This document shows, piece by piece, positions 1 to 8,646 of a DNA stretch of 64,000 bases (its first letter is position 1; every line of letters starts with the position of its first letter). The notes under the pieces were generated by a model. The model saw only the letters and a program-made list of their open reading frames with translations, was not told the origin of the DNA and made no database searches. This DNA is from Streptomyces sp. TN58 (GTDB lineage Bacteria; Actinomycetota; Actinomycetes; Streptomycetales; Streptomycetaceae). Made by a program: the position numbers and the translations under genes. The stretch spans positions 4,408,001 to 4,472,000 of the forward strand of contig NZ_CP018870.1 in assembly GCF_001941845.1 (NCBI RefSeq), read 5' to 3'.

Positions 1-246
1 CAGGTACACGTCGCGGACCTCGTCGAGATCGATGACGTCGCCGAGGCCGCGCAGGCGCTCCACCTCGTCGGCGGTGAGCGGCAGCGGCGTCCGCTCGCGC
101 AGGGCGCTCCACTCGGCCCGGGTGAGGTCGACGTACGGCGAGGCCTCGGGCCCGCGGCGCTGCGCGGTGCGCGGGGACTGCCCCTCCCGGCCGGTGTGCT
201 CCGTTGCACCCCCGGGCGTGCTGCTTCGTGGCGGCGAAGTGATCAC
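1..246 (-). CDS. coaA: Type I pantothenate kinase, N-terminal part (truncated by window edge)
   Basis: Only the first 82 codons are present; the rest lies left of the window. The GTG start at 246 opens MITSPPRSS, a variable 35-residue leader, followed by [20 protein letters not shown] and [11 protein letters not shown]. These segments are typical of the start of actinobacterial CoaA, which phosphorylates pantothenate in the first committed step of CoA synthesis. The P-loop is outside the window. An upstream ATG in another frame stops after three codons, so GTG is the only sensible start. It is divergent from the lipoprotein gene at 510, and glmS follows, the usual Streptomyces order. Identification is from N-terminal sequence and synteny. 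Confidence 0.9.
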   Translation of the reverse strand, partial: MITSPPRSSTPGGATEHTGREGQSPRTAQRRGPEASPYVDLTRAEWSALRERTPLPLTADEVERLRGLGDVIDLDEVRDVYL

Positions 247-509
247 ACCGCCATTGTCGGGGCTCGGGGGCGGTTGTGGGTGGTGGGGTCGGTCACGTGA
301 CCAAAGGGACGGGGAGCGGCATCCGTCTCGATTCGGGGGGCGCGGGGTCTCGCCCCGGTCACGATCGGCCAGGAACGGCGTATTTGAGCGCGTGCATGTC
401 AGCGGGGGCACGTACCTTTGATCACCGAGGTTCCGGCGAGCCCCTGGGGAGGGGGCGCCGTGCGAGCCGTTCCGATCGTCACCGCTTCACCCAATGGGGG
501 AGATCTTCC

Positions 510-1283
510 GTGCGCACCACCCTGATCCGTCGTTCCGTCCTGTCCGCGTCCGCCGTCTCGCTGGCCCTGCTGGCCACCGCCTGCGGCTCCGACAAGACCG
601 ACACGAAGGCCGATGCCAAGCCGTCCGAGGCGTCCTCCTCCGCCCCCGCCGCGGCCAAGGGCAAGACGGCCGCCGAGCTGGAGGCCCTCCTGCTGACGCA
701 GGCCGACGCCCCCAAGGACTCCGTCGTCAAGGCGCCCACCGCGGCCCAGCTCGCCGCGCTGACGGCCACCACAGACAAGGCCGACTGCAAGCCGCTCGTC
801 CAGGCCGCCTCGATGGCGCCCCAGGGCACCTCCACCGGTGTGGCCCGTACCCAGGTCGGCGGCACCTCCGGCAAGGCCGCCGACCCCGGCGCCTCGGAGG
901 CCGACAAGCTGAAGGCCGGCCTGGAGATGCTCACCGGCGCCACCGGCACCGCCGTGACGCTGACCTCCTACGACGGCAAGGGCGCCGAGGAGGCGTTCGC
1001 CGGCTTCAAGAAGGCCGGCACCGCCTGCGCCGGCGGCTACACGATGACGCAGGACGGCGAGACCGTGAAGGTCAACAAGGTGACGCCGGGTGACGCCGTC
1101 ACGGCCGGCGACGAGGCCGTCTCCCTCATCGCGGACTTCGGCGACGCCGAAGCCCCGATGGCCGCCCAGCTGGTCATGGTCCGCAAGGGCAACACCCTCG
1201 CCACGTTCTCGGTGCAGAACCTCGGCGGCAAGCCCGCGCTCCCCAAGGACGTCATCGACGCCCAGGCCAAGAAGCTCGGCTGA
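510..1283 (+). CDS. Secreted lipoprotein of unknown function
   Basis: Product of 257 aa. The GTG start is preceded by a GGGGGAGA ribosome site about 8 nt upstream; longer in-frame extensions lack one. Residues 1-24 form a lipoprotein signal peptide (Arg-rich n-region, hydrophobic SAVSLALLATAC) with the lipidated Cys in LATAC, slightly non-canonical at -3. An Asp/Lys/Ala/Ser linker of about 40 residues follows. The globular part resembles small actinobacterial lipoproteins that keep paired Cys residues (TDKADCKPL and GTACAGGY), possibly a disulfide. No catalytic motif is visible. It sits alone between coaA and glmS and ends at a strong terminator. Function unknown. Confidence 0.85.
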   Translation: MRTTLIRRSVLSASAVSLALLATACGSDKTDTKADAKPSEASSSAPAAAKGKTAAELEALLLTQADAPKDSVVKAPTAAQLAALTATTDKADCKPLVQAASMAPQGTSTGVARTQVGGTSGKAADPGASEADKLKAGLEMLTGATGTAVTLTSYDGKGAEEAFAGFKKAGTACAGGYTMTQDGETVKVNKVTPGDAVTAGDEAVSLIADFGDAEAPMAAQLVMVRKGNTLATFSVQNLGGKPALPKDVIDAQAKKLG

Positions 1284-1311
1284 CCGCGGCCGCGCCCGGC
1301 CCCGCACCCCG

Positions 1312-1347
1312 ACCCCGCTCCGGCAGCACCGCCGGGGCGGGGTTTTC
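1312..1347 (+). terminator. Intrinsic terminator after the lipoprotein gene
   Basis: Arms ACCCCGCTCCGGC (1312-1324) and GCCGGGGCGGGGT (1331-1343) form a 13-bp stem with one G-T wobble and a 6-nt loop, followed by TTTC. It lies 28 nt past the lipoprotein stop and before glmS. Confidence 0.8.
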
Positions 1348-1398
1348 GGCGTGTTCAGGTACGGGGCAGACGGCCAACTACGGCGTACGCTGCGGCCT

Positions 1399-3246
1399 AT
1401 GTGCGGAATTGTGGGTTACGTGGGAGCGCAGTCTGCGCTCGATGTGGTCATCGCCGGGCTCAAGCGACTGGAGTACCGCGGCTACGACTCGGCAGGGGTC
1501 GCCGTACTCGCCGACGGCAGCATGGCCGCCGCCAAGAAGGCCGGCAAGCTCGTCAATCTGGAGAAGGAACTGGTCGCGCACCCGCTGCCGGCCGGTTCCA
1601 CGGGACTCGGGCACACCCGGTGGGCGACGCACGGCGGGCCCACCGACGCCAACGCCCACCCGCACCTGGACAATTCGGGTCGTGTGGCCGTCGTGCACAA
1701 CGGCATCATCGAGAACTTCGCCGCGCTGCGGGAGGAGCTCGCCGAGCGCGGGCACCGGCTGGAGTCCGAGACGGACACCGAGGTCGTGGCGCACCTGCTG
1801 GCCGAGCAGTTCTCGGCCGCCGGCGACCTCCCCGAGGCGATGCGGCAGGTGTGCCGCCGGCTGGAAGGCGCCTTCACCCTGGTGGCCGTGCACGCCGACG
1901 AGCCGGACGTGGTGGTCGGCGCCCGCCGGAACTCGCCCCTCGTGGTGGGCGTTGGAGAGGGAGAGAACTTCCTCGCCTCGGACGTGGCCGCGTTCATCGC
2001 CCACACGCGGTCCGCGATCGAGCTGGGGCAGGACCAGGTCGTCGAACTCCGCCGCGAAGGGGTCACGGTGACCAACTTCGACGGCACGCCCGCCACCGTG
2101 CGGGCGTACCACGTGGACTGGGACGCCTCGGCGGCCGAGAAGGGGGGATATGACTACTTCATGCTCAAGGAGATCGCCGAGCAGCCGAAGGCTGTCGCCG
2201 ACACCCTCCTGGGCAGGATCGACGCGAGCGGCTCGCTGACCCTGGACGAGGTGCGCATTCCCGTCTCGGTGCTCAGGGAGGTCGACAAGGTCGTGATCGT
2301 GGCCTGCGGCACGGCCTACCACGCGGGCATGATCGCGAAGCTGGCCATCGAGCACTGGACCCGCATCCCGTGCGAGACGGAGCTGGCGAGCGAGTTCCGC
2401 TACCGCGACCCGATCCTGGACCAGCGGACGCTGGTGGTCGCGATCTCGCAGTCAGGCGAGACCATGGACACCCTGATGGCGCTGCGCCACGCACGCGAGC
2501 AGGGCGCCAAGGTGCTGGCCATCTGCAATACGAACGGGTCGACGATCCCGCGCGAATCGGACGCCGTGCTCTACACGCACGCCGGCCCGGAGGTCGCCGT
2601 CGCCTCCACCAAGGCCTTCCTGACACAGCTGGTGGCCTGCTACCTGGTCGCCCTGTACCTCGGGCAGGTCCGCGGCACCAAGTGGGGTGACGAGATCCAG
2701 GCGGTGATCCGCGAGCTGTCGGACATCGCCGCGGCCGTGGACACCGTCCTGGAGACCATGGAGCCCGTGCGCGAACTCGCCCGCTCCCTCGCCGAGAAGG
2801 ACACCGTCCTCTTCCTCGGACGCCACGTGGGCTACCCGGTGGCGTTGGAAGGCGCCCTCAAGCTCAAGGAGCTGGCGTACATGCACGCCGAGGGCTTCGC
2901 GGCGGGCGAGCTCAAGCACGGGCCGATCGCGCTCATCGACAAGGACCTGCCGGTGGTCGTGGTCGTCCCGTCGCCGCGCGGCCGGTCGGTGCTCCACGAC
3001 AAGATCGTCTCGAACATCCAGGAGATCCGGGCGCGCGGGGCCCGGACCATCGTGATCGCGGAGGAGGGCGACGAGGCGGTCGTCCCCTACGCCGACCACC
3101 TGATCCGCATCCCAGCCACGCCGACGCTGCTCCAGCCCCTGGTGGCGACGGTGCCGTTGCAGGTGTTTGCCTGCGAACTGGCCACGGCCCGCGGCAACGA
3201 GGTGGACCAGCCGCGTAACCTCGCAAAGTCCGTGACAGTGGAGTAG
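1399..3246 (+). CDS. glmS: Glutamine--fructose-6-phosphate aminotransferase (isomerizing)
   Basis: GlmS makes glucosamine-6-phosphate from fructose-6-phosphate and glutamine, the entry to UDP-GlcNAc and peptidoglycan. The product is 615 aa, normal family length. The start is fixed by [11 protein letters not shown]: the Cys after Met is the glutaminase nucleophile exposed by Met removal. Residues 1 to about 230 are the class II amidotransferase domain (GHTRWATHG and HNGIIENF present). Two SIS sugar-isomerase domains follow ([10 protein letters not shown], then [20 protein letters not shown]). The C-terminus [13 protein letters not shown] is the conserved family tail. It heads a probable operon with acpS (12-nt gap) and nnr. 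No glmS ribozyme is visible upstream. Confidence 0.98.
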   Translation: MCGIVGYVGAQSALDVVIAGLKRLEYRGYDSAGVAVLADGSMAAAKKAGKLVNLEKELVAHPLPAGSTGLGHTRWATHGGPTDANAHPHLDNSGRVAVVHNGIIENFAALREELAERGHRLESETDTEVVAHLLAEQFSAAGDLPEAMRQVCRRLEGAFTLVAVHADEPDVVVGARRNSPLVVGVGEGENFLASDVAAFIAHTRSAIELGQDQVVELRREGVTVTNFDGTPATVRAYHVDWDASAAEKGGYDYFMLKEIAEQPKAVADTLLGRIDASGSLTLDEVRIPVSVLREVDKVVIVACGTAYHAGMIAKLAIEHWTRIPCETELASEFRYRDPILDQRTLVVAISQSGETMDTLMALRHAREQGAKVLAICNTNGSTIPRESDAVLYTHAGPEVAVASTKAFLTQLVACYLVALYLGQVRGTKWGDEIQAVIRELSDIAAAVDTVLETMEPVRELARSLAEKDTVLFLGRHVGYPVALEGALKLKELAYMHAEGFAAGELKHGPIALIDKDLPVVVVVPSPRGRSVLHDKIVSNIQEIRARGARTIVIAEEGDEAVVPYADHLIRIPATPTLLQPLVATVPLQVFACELATARGNEVDQPRNLAKSVTVE

Positions 3247-3257
3247 CCGGTAGTGGG

Positions 3258-3635
3258 GTGGGCCAAGTGATCGTCGGCGTCGGGATCGATGTGGCGGAGA
3301 TCGAACGGTTCGGCGCGGCGCTGGAGCGCACGCCGGGACTCGCCGGGCGGCTGTTCGTCGAGGCTGAGCTGATGCTCCCGAGCGGCGAGCGGCGCGGTAC
3401 CGCCTCGCTCGCCGCCCGGTTCGCCGCCAAGGAGGCGCTGGCCAAGGCGCTCGGCGCGCCGGCCGGGCTGCTGTGGACCGACGCCGAGGTCTACGTGGAG
3501 GACAGCGGGCAGCCGCGGCTGCGCGTGTCGGGGACGGTACAGGCGCGGGCGCTGGCGCTGGGCGTGAAGTCCTGGCACATCTCGCTGAGCCACGACGCCG
3601 GTGTGGCCTCCGCCGTGGTGATCGCCGAGGGTTGA
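3258..3635 (+). CDS. acpS: Holo-[acyl-carrier-protein] synthase
   Basis: AcpS transfers 4'-phosphopantetheine from CoA to the serine of acyl carrier protein. The 125-aa product is of usual length. [12 protein letters not shown] carries the Mg-binding Asp and [13 protein letters not shown] carries the second metal-ligand Glu; WHISLSHD near the C-terminus is the family's third conserved block. The GTG at 3258 is used; a GTG three codons later (3267) would start right at VIVGVGID and is equally plausible. It is separated from glmS by 12 nt and from nnr by 4 nt, so co-transcription is likely. CoA for this reaction traces to coaA at the window edge. Confidence 0.95.
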   Translation: MGQVIVGVGIDVAEIERFGAALERTPGLAGRLFVEAELMLPSGERRGTASLAARFAAKEALAKALGAPAGLLWTDAEVYVEDSGQPRLRVSGTVQARALALGVKSWHISLSHDAGVASAVVIAEG

Positions 3636-3639
3636 TGCC

Positions 3640-5043
3640 ATGCGTACTGCCTACAGCGTGGACACCGTACGGGCCGCCGAGCGGGAGCTGATGGCCCGGC
3701 TGCCGGAAGGCACCCTGATGCAGCGGGCGGCGGCCGGACTGGCCGCCGCCTGCGCGGGACTCCTGGCACGGCGGCGCGGCCGGGTCTACGGCGCCCGGGT
3801 CGTGCTGCTCGTCGGGCCCGGCGACAACGGCGGCGACGCCCTGTACGCCGGCGCGCGGCTGGCCCGGCGCGGCGCCGGGGTGACGGCCGTGCCGATGGAC
3901 CCCGAACGGATGCACACCGGCGGGCTGGCCGCCCTGCGGGCGGCCGGCGGCCGGGTGGAGCAGGCCGTACCGCAGCGCGCGGACCTGGTGGTGGACGGAC
4001 TGCTCGGCATCGGCGGCCGGGGCGGGCTACGGCCCGCGGGCGCCGCACTGGTGGAGCGGATCCCGCCCGGGGTCCCCGTGGTCGCGGTGGACCTGCCCAG
4101 CGGGGTGGACGCCGACACCGGGGAGGTCGCCGGGCCCGCCGTCACCGCCGAGGTGACCGTGACGTTCGGGGCGTACAAGCCGGGGCTGCTGATCGACCCC
4201 GGTGCCTCCCGCGCGGGCGCGGTGCACCTGGTGGACATCGGGCTGGAGCTGCCGGAGCCGGAGCTGGAGGCCCTGCAGCACGCGGACGTGGCAGAGCTGC
4301 TGCCGGAGCCGACGGCGTCGAGCGACAAGTACCGGCGCGGCGTCGTCGGCATCGTCGCCGGATCGGCGCAGTACCCGGGAGCGGCCGTGCTGGCTGTCGC
4401 GGGAGCCCTGCGCGGCGGCGCGGGAGCGGTCCGCTACGTCGGCCCGGCCGCGGACGCCGTCCTGGCCCGCTACCCGGAGACGCTGATCGGGCCGGGCCGG
4501 GTGCAGGCGTGGGTGATCGGCCCGGGGCTGGGCGAGGGGCGCGCCGGTGAGGTCGCGGACGTCCTCGCGGGGGACGCGGCGGTACTCGTCGACGCGGACG
4601 GGCTGCGCGGCCTGGACCCGCAGGTGCTGCGCGCGCGGACGGCCCCGACCCTGCTGACCCCGCACGCGGGGGAGGCCGCGGCGCTGCTGGGGGTGGCGCG
4701 GGAGGCGGTGGAGGCCGGCCGGCTGGCGGCCGTACGGCGGCTGGCGGAGCGGTACGGGGCGACGGTCCTGCTGAAGGGCTCCACGACGCTGGTCGCCTCC
4801 GCGGGGGGCCGGCCGGTCCGGGTCAACCCGACGGGCACGCCGTGGCTGGCCACCGCGGGCAGCGGGGACGTCCTGTCCGGACTGGCCGGCTCCCTTCTGG
4901 CGGCCGGCCTGTCCGCGGCGGACGCCGGCTCGGTGGCGGCGTACCTGCACGGCCTCGCGGCCCGCCGCACGGGCGGCCCCCTCCTGGCCCACGCCCTGGC
5001 CGAAGCCCTCCCCGCCGCCTGGCAGGACACCACCCACCCCTGA
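3640..5043 (+). CDS. nnr: Bifunctional NAD(P)H-hydrate epimerase / ADP-dependent dehydratase
   Basis: Repairs hydrated NADH and NADPH. The product of 467 aa contains both family domains. Residues 1 to about 215 are the YjeF_N epimerase, with GPGDNGGDALYAGARLARRG and VAVDLPSGVDADTG. Residues about 225-460 are the ribokinase-like dehydratase, with KYRRGVVGIVAGS, a LLTPHAGEAA motif and the nucleotide-binding TAGSGDVLSGLAGSLLA. The ATG start lies 4 nt after the acpS stop. Placement after acpS and before alr is a common actinobacterial arrangement. No defects seen. Confidence 0.95.
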   Translation: MRTAYSVDTVRAAERELMARLPEGTLMQRAAAGLAAACAGLLARRRGRVYGARVVLLVGPGDNGGDALYAGARLARRGAGVTAVPMDPERMHTGGLAALRAAGGRVEQAVPQRADLVVDGLLGIGGRGGLRPAGAALVERIPPGVPVVAVDLPSGVDADTGEVAGPAVTAEVTVTFGAYKPGLLIDPGASRAGAVHLVDIGLELPEPELEALQHADVAELLPEPTASSDKYRRGVVGIVAGSAQYPGAAVLAVAGALRGGAGAVRYVGPAADAVLARYPETLIGPGRVQAWVIGPGLGEGRAGEVADVLAGDAAVLVDADGLRGLDPQVLRARTAPTLLTPHAGEAAALLGVAREAVEAGRLAAVRRLAERYGATVLLKGSTTLVASAGGRPVRVNPTGTPWLATAGSGDVLSGLAGSLLAAGLSAADAGSVAAYLHGLAARRTGGPLLAHALAEALPAAWQDTTHP

Positions 5044-5047
5044 CCCC

Positions 5048-5268
5048 CGCCTCAATCGCCGGCGGAGCTGGGTGTGCCGGGCTCTGCCCGGACCCGCGCC
5101 TCAAACGCCGGCGGGGCTGATCCAGCCCGGCGGAGCTGTTTTTCCGGGCGCTGCCCGCACCCCGCGCCTCAAGCGCCGGCGGGGCTGGGTGTGTCGGGGC
5201 TCCGCCCCGCACCCCGCGCCTCAAGCGCCGGCGGGGTCGGGGTTTCAGCCTCGCCGGCGTTTGAGGCG
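5048..5268. repeat. Intergenic array of palindromic CGCCGGCG repeats (four direct copies, one inverted)
   Basis: The 335-nt gap between nnr and alr carries five copies of a 23-bp element whose core is CTCAARCGCCGGCGGGGCTG: 5048-5070, 5097-5119, 5165-5187 and 5217-5239 on the plus strand, and an inverted copy at 5246-5268. The pieces between copies 1-4 are also related, each with a short GC hairpin such as CGGGGCTCCGCCCCG. The repeating unit is therefore composite, about 49-68 bp. There is no open frame with plausible coding character. This resembles the dispersed intergenic palindromes of Streptomyces genomes. Copies 4 and 5 face each other and could form a stem in RNA. Confidence 0.8.
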
Positions 5269-5378
5269 CGGGTCCGGGCAGCGCCCGGGAAACGGAGAAA
5301 GGGCGGGGCGGGGAGAAAGGCCCCGCGCAGCGGCGACCCGCACCCGGGCCCGGCGCGGATTCTGAGAGACTGTGGGCG

Positions 5379-6515
5379 ATGAACGAGACACCGACGCGCG
5401 TGTACGCCGAGATCGATCTTGGCGCCGTACGGGACAACGTGCGCGCACTGCGCGAGCGGGCACCCCGGTCCGAGCTGATGGCCGTCGTCAAGGCGAACGC
5501 CTACGGACACGGCGCGGTGCAGTGCGCGACGGCCGCCCGGCAGGCCGGCGCCACCTGGCTCGGGACCGCCACCCCCGAGGAGGCCCTCGCGCTGCGCGCG
5601 GCCGGGCTCGAAGGCCCGATCATGTGCTGGCTCTGGACCCCCGGCGGCCCCTGGCGCGAGGCCGTCGAGGCCGGCCTGGACGTCTCCGTCAGCGGGATGT
5701 GGGCCCTCGACGAGGTGCGCGACGCCGCCCGCGCGGCCGGCCGCACCGCCCGCGTCCAGCTCAAGGCCGACACCGGCCTCGGCCGTAACGGCTGCCAGCC
5801 CGCCGACTGGGAGGAACTGGTCGGCGCGGCCGTCTCCGCCGAGGCCGAGGGCACCGTCAAGGTCACCGGCGTCTGGTCGCACTTCGCCTGCGCCGACGAG
5901 CCCGGCCATCCCTCGATCCGGCTCCAGCTCGACGCCTTCCGCGAGATGCTCGCGTACGCGGAGAAGGAGGGCATCGACCCCGAGGTCCGGCACATGGCCA
6001 ACTCGCCCGCCACCCTCACCCTCCCCGAGTCGCACTTCGACCTGGTGCGCCCCGGCCTCGCCGTCTACGGCGTCTCGCCCGCGCCCGAGATCGGGACCCC
6101 CGCCCAGCTCGGCCTGCGGCCCGCCATGACCCTCAAGGCCTCCCTGGCCCTGGTCAAGACGGTGCCCGCCGGGCACGGGGTCAGCTACGGCCACCACTAC
6201 GTCACCGGCGGCGAGACGACCCTCGCGCTGGTCCCGGCCGGCTACGCCGACGGCATCCCGCGCCACGCCTCGGGCGCCGGGCCGGTCCTGGTCGGCGGCA
6301 GGATCCGCCGCGTCGCCGGCCGCGTCGCCATGGACCAGTTCGTGGTCGACCTGGACGGGGACCGGGCCCGCGCCGGTGACGAGGTCGTCATCTTCGGGGA
6401 CGCGGAGCGCGGTGAACCCTCCGCCGAGGACTGGGCTCAGGCCGCGCACACGATCGCGTATGAGATCGTCACCCGTATCGGTGGACGCGTGCCCCGGGTG
6501 TACCTGGGCGGCTGA
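5379..6515 (+). CDS. alr: Alanine racemase (PLP-dependent)
   Basis: Interconverts L- and D-alanine for peptidoglycan. The 378-aa product has the PLP lysine K38 in AVVKANAYGHGA and the catalytic tyrosine Y270 in GHGVSYGHHY. The barrel segment KADTGLGRNGC, the HMANSPATL motif and the C-terminal beta domain (GRVAMDQFVVDL) are all present. The ATG start directly precedes TPTRVYAEIDLGAV, the conserved family opening. It is followed 19 nt later by an alpha/beta hydrolase gene and then tsaE, probably one transcript. The repeat array lies immediately upstream, so the alr promoter must sit in or just after it (5270-5370). Confidence 0.97.
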   Translation: MNETPTRVYAEIDLGAVRDNVRALRERAPRSELMAVVKANAYGHGAVQCATAARQAGATWLGTATPEEALALRAAGLEGPIMCWLWTPGGPWREAVEAGLDVSVSGMWALDEVRDAARAAGRTARVQLKADTGLGRNGCQPADWEELVGAAVSAEAEGTVKVTGVWSHFACADEPGHPSIRLQLDAFREMLAYAEKEGIDPEVRHMANSPATLTLPESHFDLVRPGLAVYGVSPAPEIGTPAQLGLRPAMTLKASLALVKTVPAGHGVSYGHHYVTGGETTLALVPAGYADGIPRHASGAGPVLVGGRIRRVAGRVAMDQFVVDLDGDRARAGDEVVIFGDAERGEPSAEDWAQAAHTIAYEIVTRIGGRVPRVYLGG

Positions 6516-6534
6516 GCGGAGTGAGGACGGCGGC

Positions 6535-7719
6535 GTGAGCGAGAACTGGCGCAGGGCCGGCTGGGCCGGCGCCGCCATCGGCGTGATAGCGGCGGGCGCG
6601 GCGGCCGGTGTGGCGGTCGAGCGGATCACCGTCGGACGCGGCATGCGCCGCAAGGCCCGCCTGGCCCTCGACGCCGCGGGGGACTACGGCTCCCTGCGCG
6701 GCACCGAGGGCACCTGCCGGGCCGAGGACGCCACCGAGCTGTACTACGAGGTCGACGAACTCCCCGAGGACGGCAAGCGGCGCCGGCTGCGCCGCAAGGC
6801 CGACGCACCGGCCACCGTCGTCTTCTGCCACGGCTACTGCCTCGCCCAGGACTCCTGGCACTTCCAGCGCGCGGCCCTGCGCGGGGTGGTCCGCTCCGTC
6901 TACTGGGACCAGCGCAGCCACGGGCGCAGCGCGCGCGGCCTGGCCCAGGCCGACGGCGAGCCGCTGACCATGGAGCAGCTCGGCCGGGACCTGAAGGCCG
7001 TCGTCGACGCCGCGGCCCCCGAGGGCCCGCTGATCCTGGTGGGTCACTCGATGGGCGGAATGACCATCATGGGATTCGCCGAGCAGTACCCCGACCTGGT
7101 GCGCGAGCGGGTCGTCGGCGTGGCCCTGGTCGGCACTTCCAGCGGCCGCCTCGACGAGGTGACCTACGGGCTTCCCGCCGCCGGCATGGGCGCCGTGCGC
7201 AGGATCCTGCCGGGCGTGCTGAGGGCCCTGGGTTCGCAGGTGGAACTGGTGGAGAAGGGCCGCCGGGCCACCGCGGACCTCTTCGCCGGCATGATCAAGA
7301 TGTACTCGTTCGGCTCCCGGGACGTGGACCCGGGCGTCGCGCGCTTCGCGGAGCGGCTCATCGAGGCCACGCCGATCGACGTCGTCGCCGAGTTCTACCC
7401 GGCCTTCCAGACCCACGACAAGACCGCGGCGCTCCAGCAGTTCGCCGGCATCCCGGTCACCGTCGTCGCCGGGGACAAGGACATGATCACCCCGCCGGGG
7501 CACAGCGTCGCCATCAAGGACGTGCTGCCGGCCGCCGAGCTGGTCGTCCTGGAGTCCACCGGGCACCTGATGATGCTGGAGCGCCCCGAGACGGTGACGC
7601 GGCTGCTCACCGAGCTGCTGGCCCGCACCGGGACGGTGCCGGTCCCGGTAGCGGCTAACGTTGGCACGCATGGAAGAAGTACCGCTGGAAGCACAGCGCA
7701 GCCAGGCACCGGCAGCTGA
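6535..7719 (+). CDS. Alpha/beta-fold hydrolase
   Basis: Product of 394 aa. The GTG start at 6535, 19 nt after alr, follows GTGAGGACGGCG. Residues 10-26 (AGAAIGVIAAGAAAGVA) are a hydrophobic N-terminal segment, probably a membrane anchor or uncleaved signal. The hydrolase domain shows the oxyanion-side motif FCHGYCL, nucleophile S172 in GHSMGG, the acid in VVAGDKDMITP and the histidine in ESTGHLMMLERP. The catalytic triad is complete, but the substrate cannot be told from sequence. The last 50 nt overlap tsaE in another frame, implying translational coupling. Such a hydrolase between alr and tsaE is usual in Streptomyces. Confidence 0.88.
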   Translation: MSENWRRAGWAGAAIGVIAAGAAAGVAVERITVGRGMRRKARLALDAAGDYGSLRGTEGTCRAEDATELYYEVDELPEDGKRRRLRRKADAPATVVFCHGYCLAQDSWHFQRAALRGVVRSVYWDQRSHGRSARGLAQADGEPLTMEQLGRDLKAVVDAAAPEGPLILVGHSMGGMTIMGFAEQYPDLVRERVVGVALVGTSSGRLDEVTYGLPAAGMGAVRRILPGVLRALGSQVELVEKGRRATADLFAGMIKMYSFGSRDVDPGVARFAERLIEATPIDVVAEFYPAFQTHDKTAALQQFAGIPVTVVAGDKDMITPPGHSVAIKDVLPAAELVVLESTGHLMMLERPETVTRLLTELLARTGTVPVPVAANVGTHGRSTAGSTAQPGTGS

Positions 7720-8236
7720 GTCCGGGCACGGCGCACAGACCCGGATCACCGTCGACTCCCCCCACGCGATGCAGGAGCTGGGCCGCCGTATCGCCGGCCT
7801 GCTGCGCCCCGGCGACCTCGTCCTGCTGACCGGCGAGCTGGGCGCGGGCAAGACCACGCTGACCCGCGGCCTGGGCGAGGGCCTGGGCGTGCGCGGGGCC
7901 GTGACCTCGCCGACCTTCGTGATCGCCCGGGTGCACCCCTCGCTGACCGGCGGGCCGGCGCTGGTGCACGTGGACGCGTACCGGCTGGGCGGCGGGCTGG
8001 ACGAGATGGAGGACCTGGACCTCGACGTCTCGCTGCCCGAGTCCGTGGTCGTCGTCGAGTGGGGCGACGGCAAGGTCGAGGAGCTCTCCGACGACCGGCT
8101 GCACGTGGTGATCGCGCGGGCCGTCGGCCACGAGGAGGTCCTGGACGACGTCCGCGAGGTGTCCGTGCGCGGGGTCGGGGAGCGCTGGGGAGCGGGAGCG
8201 GGGCTGGAGGCCCTGGCCGGGGCGCTCTCGGAGTAG
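7670..8236 (+). CDS. tsaE: tRNA t6A37 biosynthesis ATPase
   Basis: TsaE is the small P-loop ATPase that acts with TsaB and TsaD to install threonylcarbamoyl on A37 of ANN-decoding tRNAs. The product is 188 aa. The P-loop GELGAGKTT spans residues 55-63 (K61). SPTFVIARV and VHVDAYRLGG are the conserved switch segments, and VVVVEWGDGKVE ends the core. The ATG at 7670 lies inside the end of the upstream hydrolase gene; an in-frame TTG nine bases earlier is a weaker alternative. About 20 poorly conserved residues precede the core. tsaB, rimI and tsaD follow about 1 kb later. Confidence 0.95.
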   Translation: MEEVPLEAQRSQAPAAESGHGAQTRITVDSPHAMQELGRRIAGLLRPGDLVLLTGELGAGKTTLTRGLGEGLGVRGAVTSPTFVIARVHPSLTGGPALVHVDAYRLGGGLDEMEDLDLDVSLPESVVVVEWGDGKVEELSDDRLHVVIARAVGHEEVLDDVREVSVRGVGERWGAGAGLEALAGALSE

Positions 8237-8312
8237 GAGCGGCGTACCGACAACTCGTCGGCAAGATATTGCGTCGGCGGCAGCGCTCGTGATGACATGG
8301 TACCGAGAGTTT

Positions 8313-8328
8313 CTTAGGTATGCCTAAG
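8313..8328. promoter_or_regulatory. Palindrome CTTAGGTATGCCTAAG, candidate iron-box-like operator
   Basis: CTTAGG-TATG-CCTAAG is a perfect 6-bp inverted repeat with a 4-bp centre, 30 bp before a small ORF. The left part TTAGGT and central CTAA resemble the DtxR/DmdR iron-box consensus (TTAGGTTAGGCTAACCTAA), but the spacing is shorter and the right arm of the 19-bp site is missing. Assignment to an iron regulator is a guess; the palindrome itself is clear. Confidence 0.45.
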
Positions 8329-8357
8329 TACGGTGTCCCGGGGTCCAGGAGGCAGCC

Positions 8358-8546
8358 ATGTCGGCACCAGCAGGAGCACAGCGCCACCCCCGCCCGTCCA
8401 CCGTCTCCATGCACGCGCTGCTGGCCGCCGGCATGGCCGCCAGCGCCGTCTCGACGCCGCCCGCGCGCGAGGAGCGCCCCCGGCGTGAGGACGGGCCCGA
8501 GGGCGGCGTACGCGAACAGGCCGCTCCGGAGTCCGAAGCGGCCTGA
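8358..8546 (+). CDS. Small hypothetical protein (62 aa)
   Basis: ORF with an excellent ribosome site (AGGAGG, 6 nt before ATG). The product has a weakly hydrophobic stretch, MHALLAAGMAASAVSTPP, then a charged Pro/Arg/Glu tail. I do not recognise a domain. It lies 121 nt after tsaE and 30 nt after a palindrome, which suggests its own regulated promoter. It ends 100 nt before the convergent Ldt-like gene. The ribosome site is the main argument that this is real; the AVSTPP motif is a useful handle for searching. Confidence 0.5.
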   Translation: MSAPAGAQRHPRPSTVSMHALLAAGMAASAVSTPPAREERPRREDGPEGGVREQAAPESEAA

Positions 8547-8646
8547 AAGGGCCTGCGAAGCCCGAGAGGGCGGGGGGCTCATCGCGCCCCTACCGTACGA
8601 GCGCGCTCTTGCGGGTCGCCCGTACGGGTGAAGCAGCGGCGGCCCG

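Noticed and set aside
32..421. 129-codon plus-strand ORF at the left edge
   Set aside because: It is antisense to the clear coaA N-terminus.
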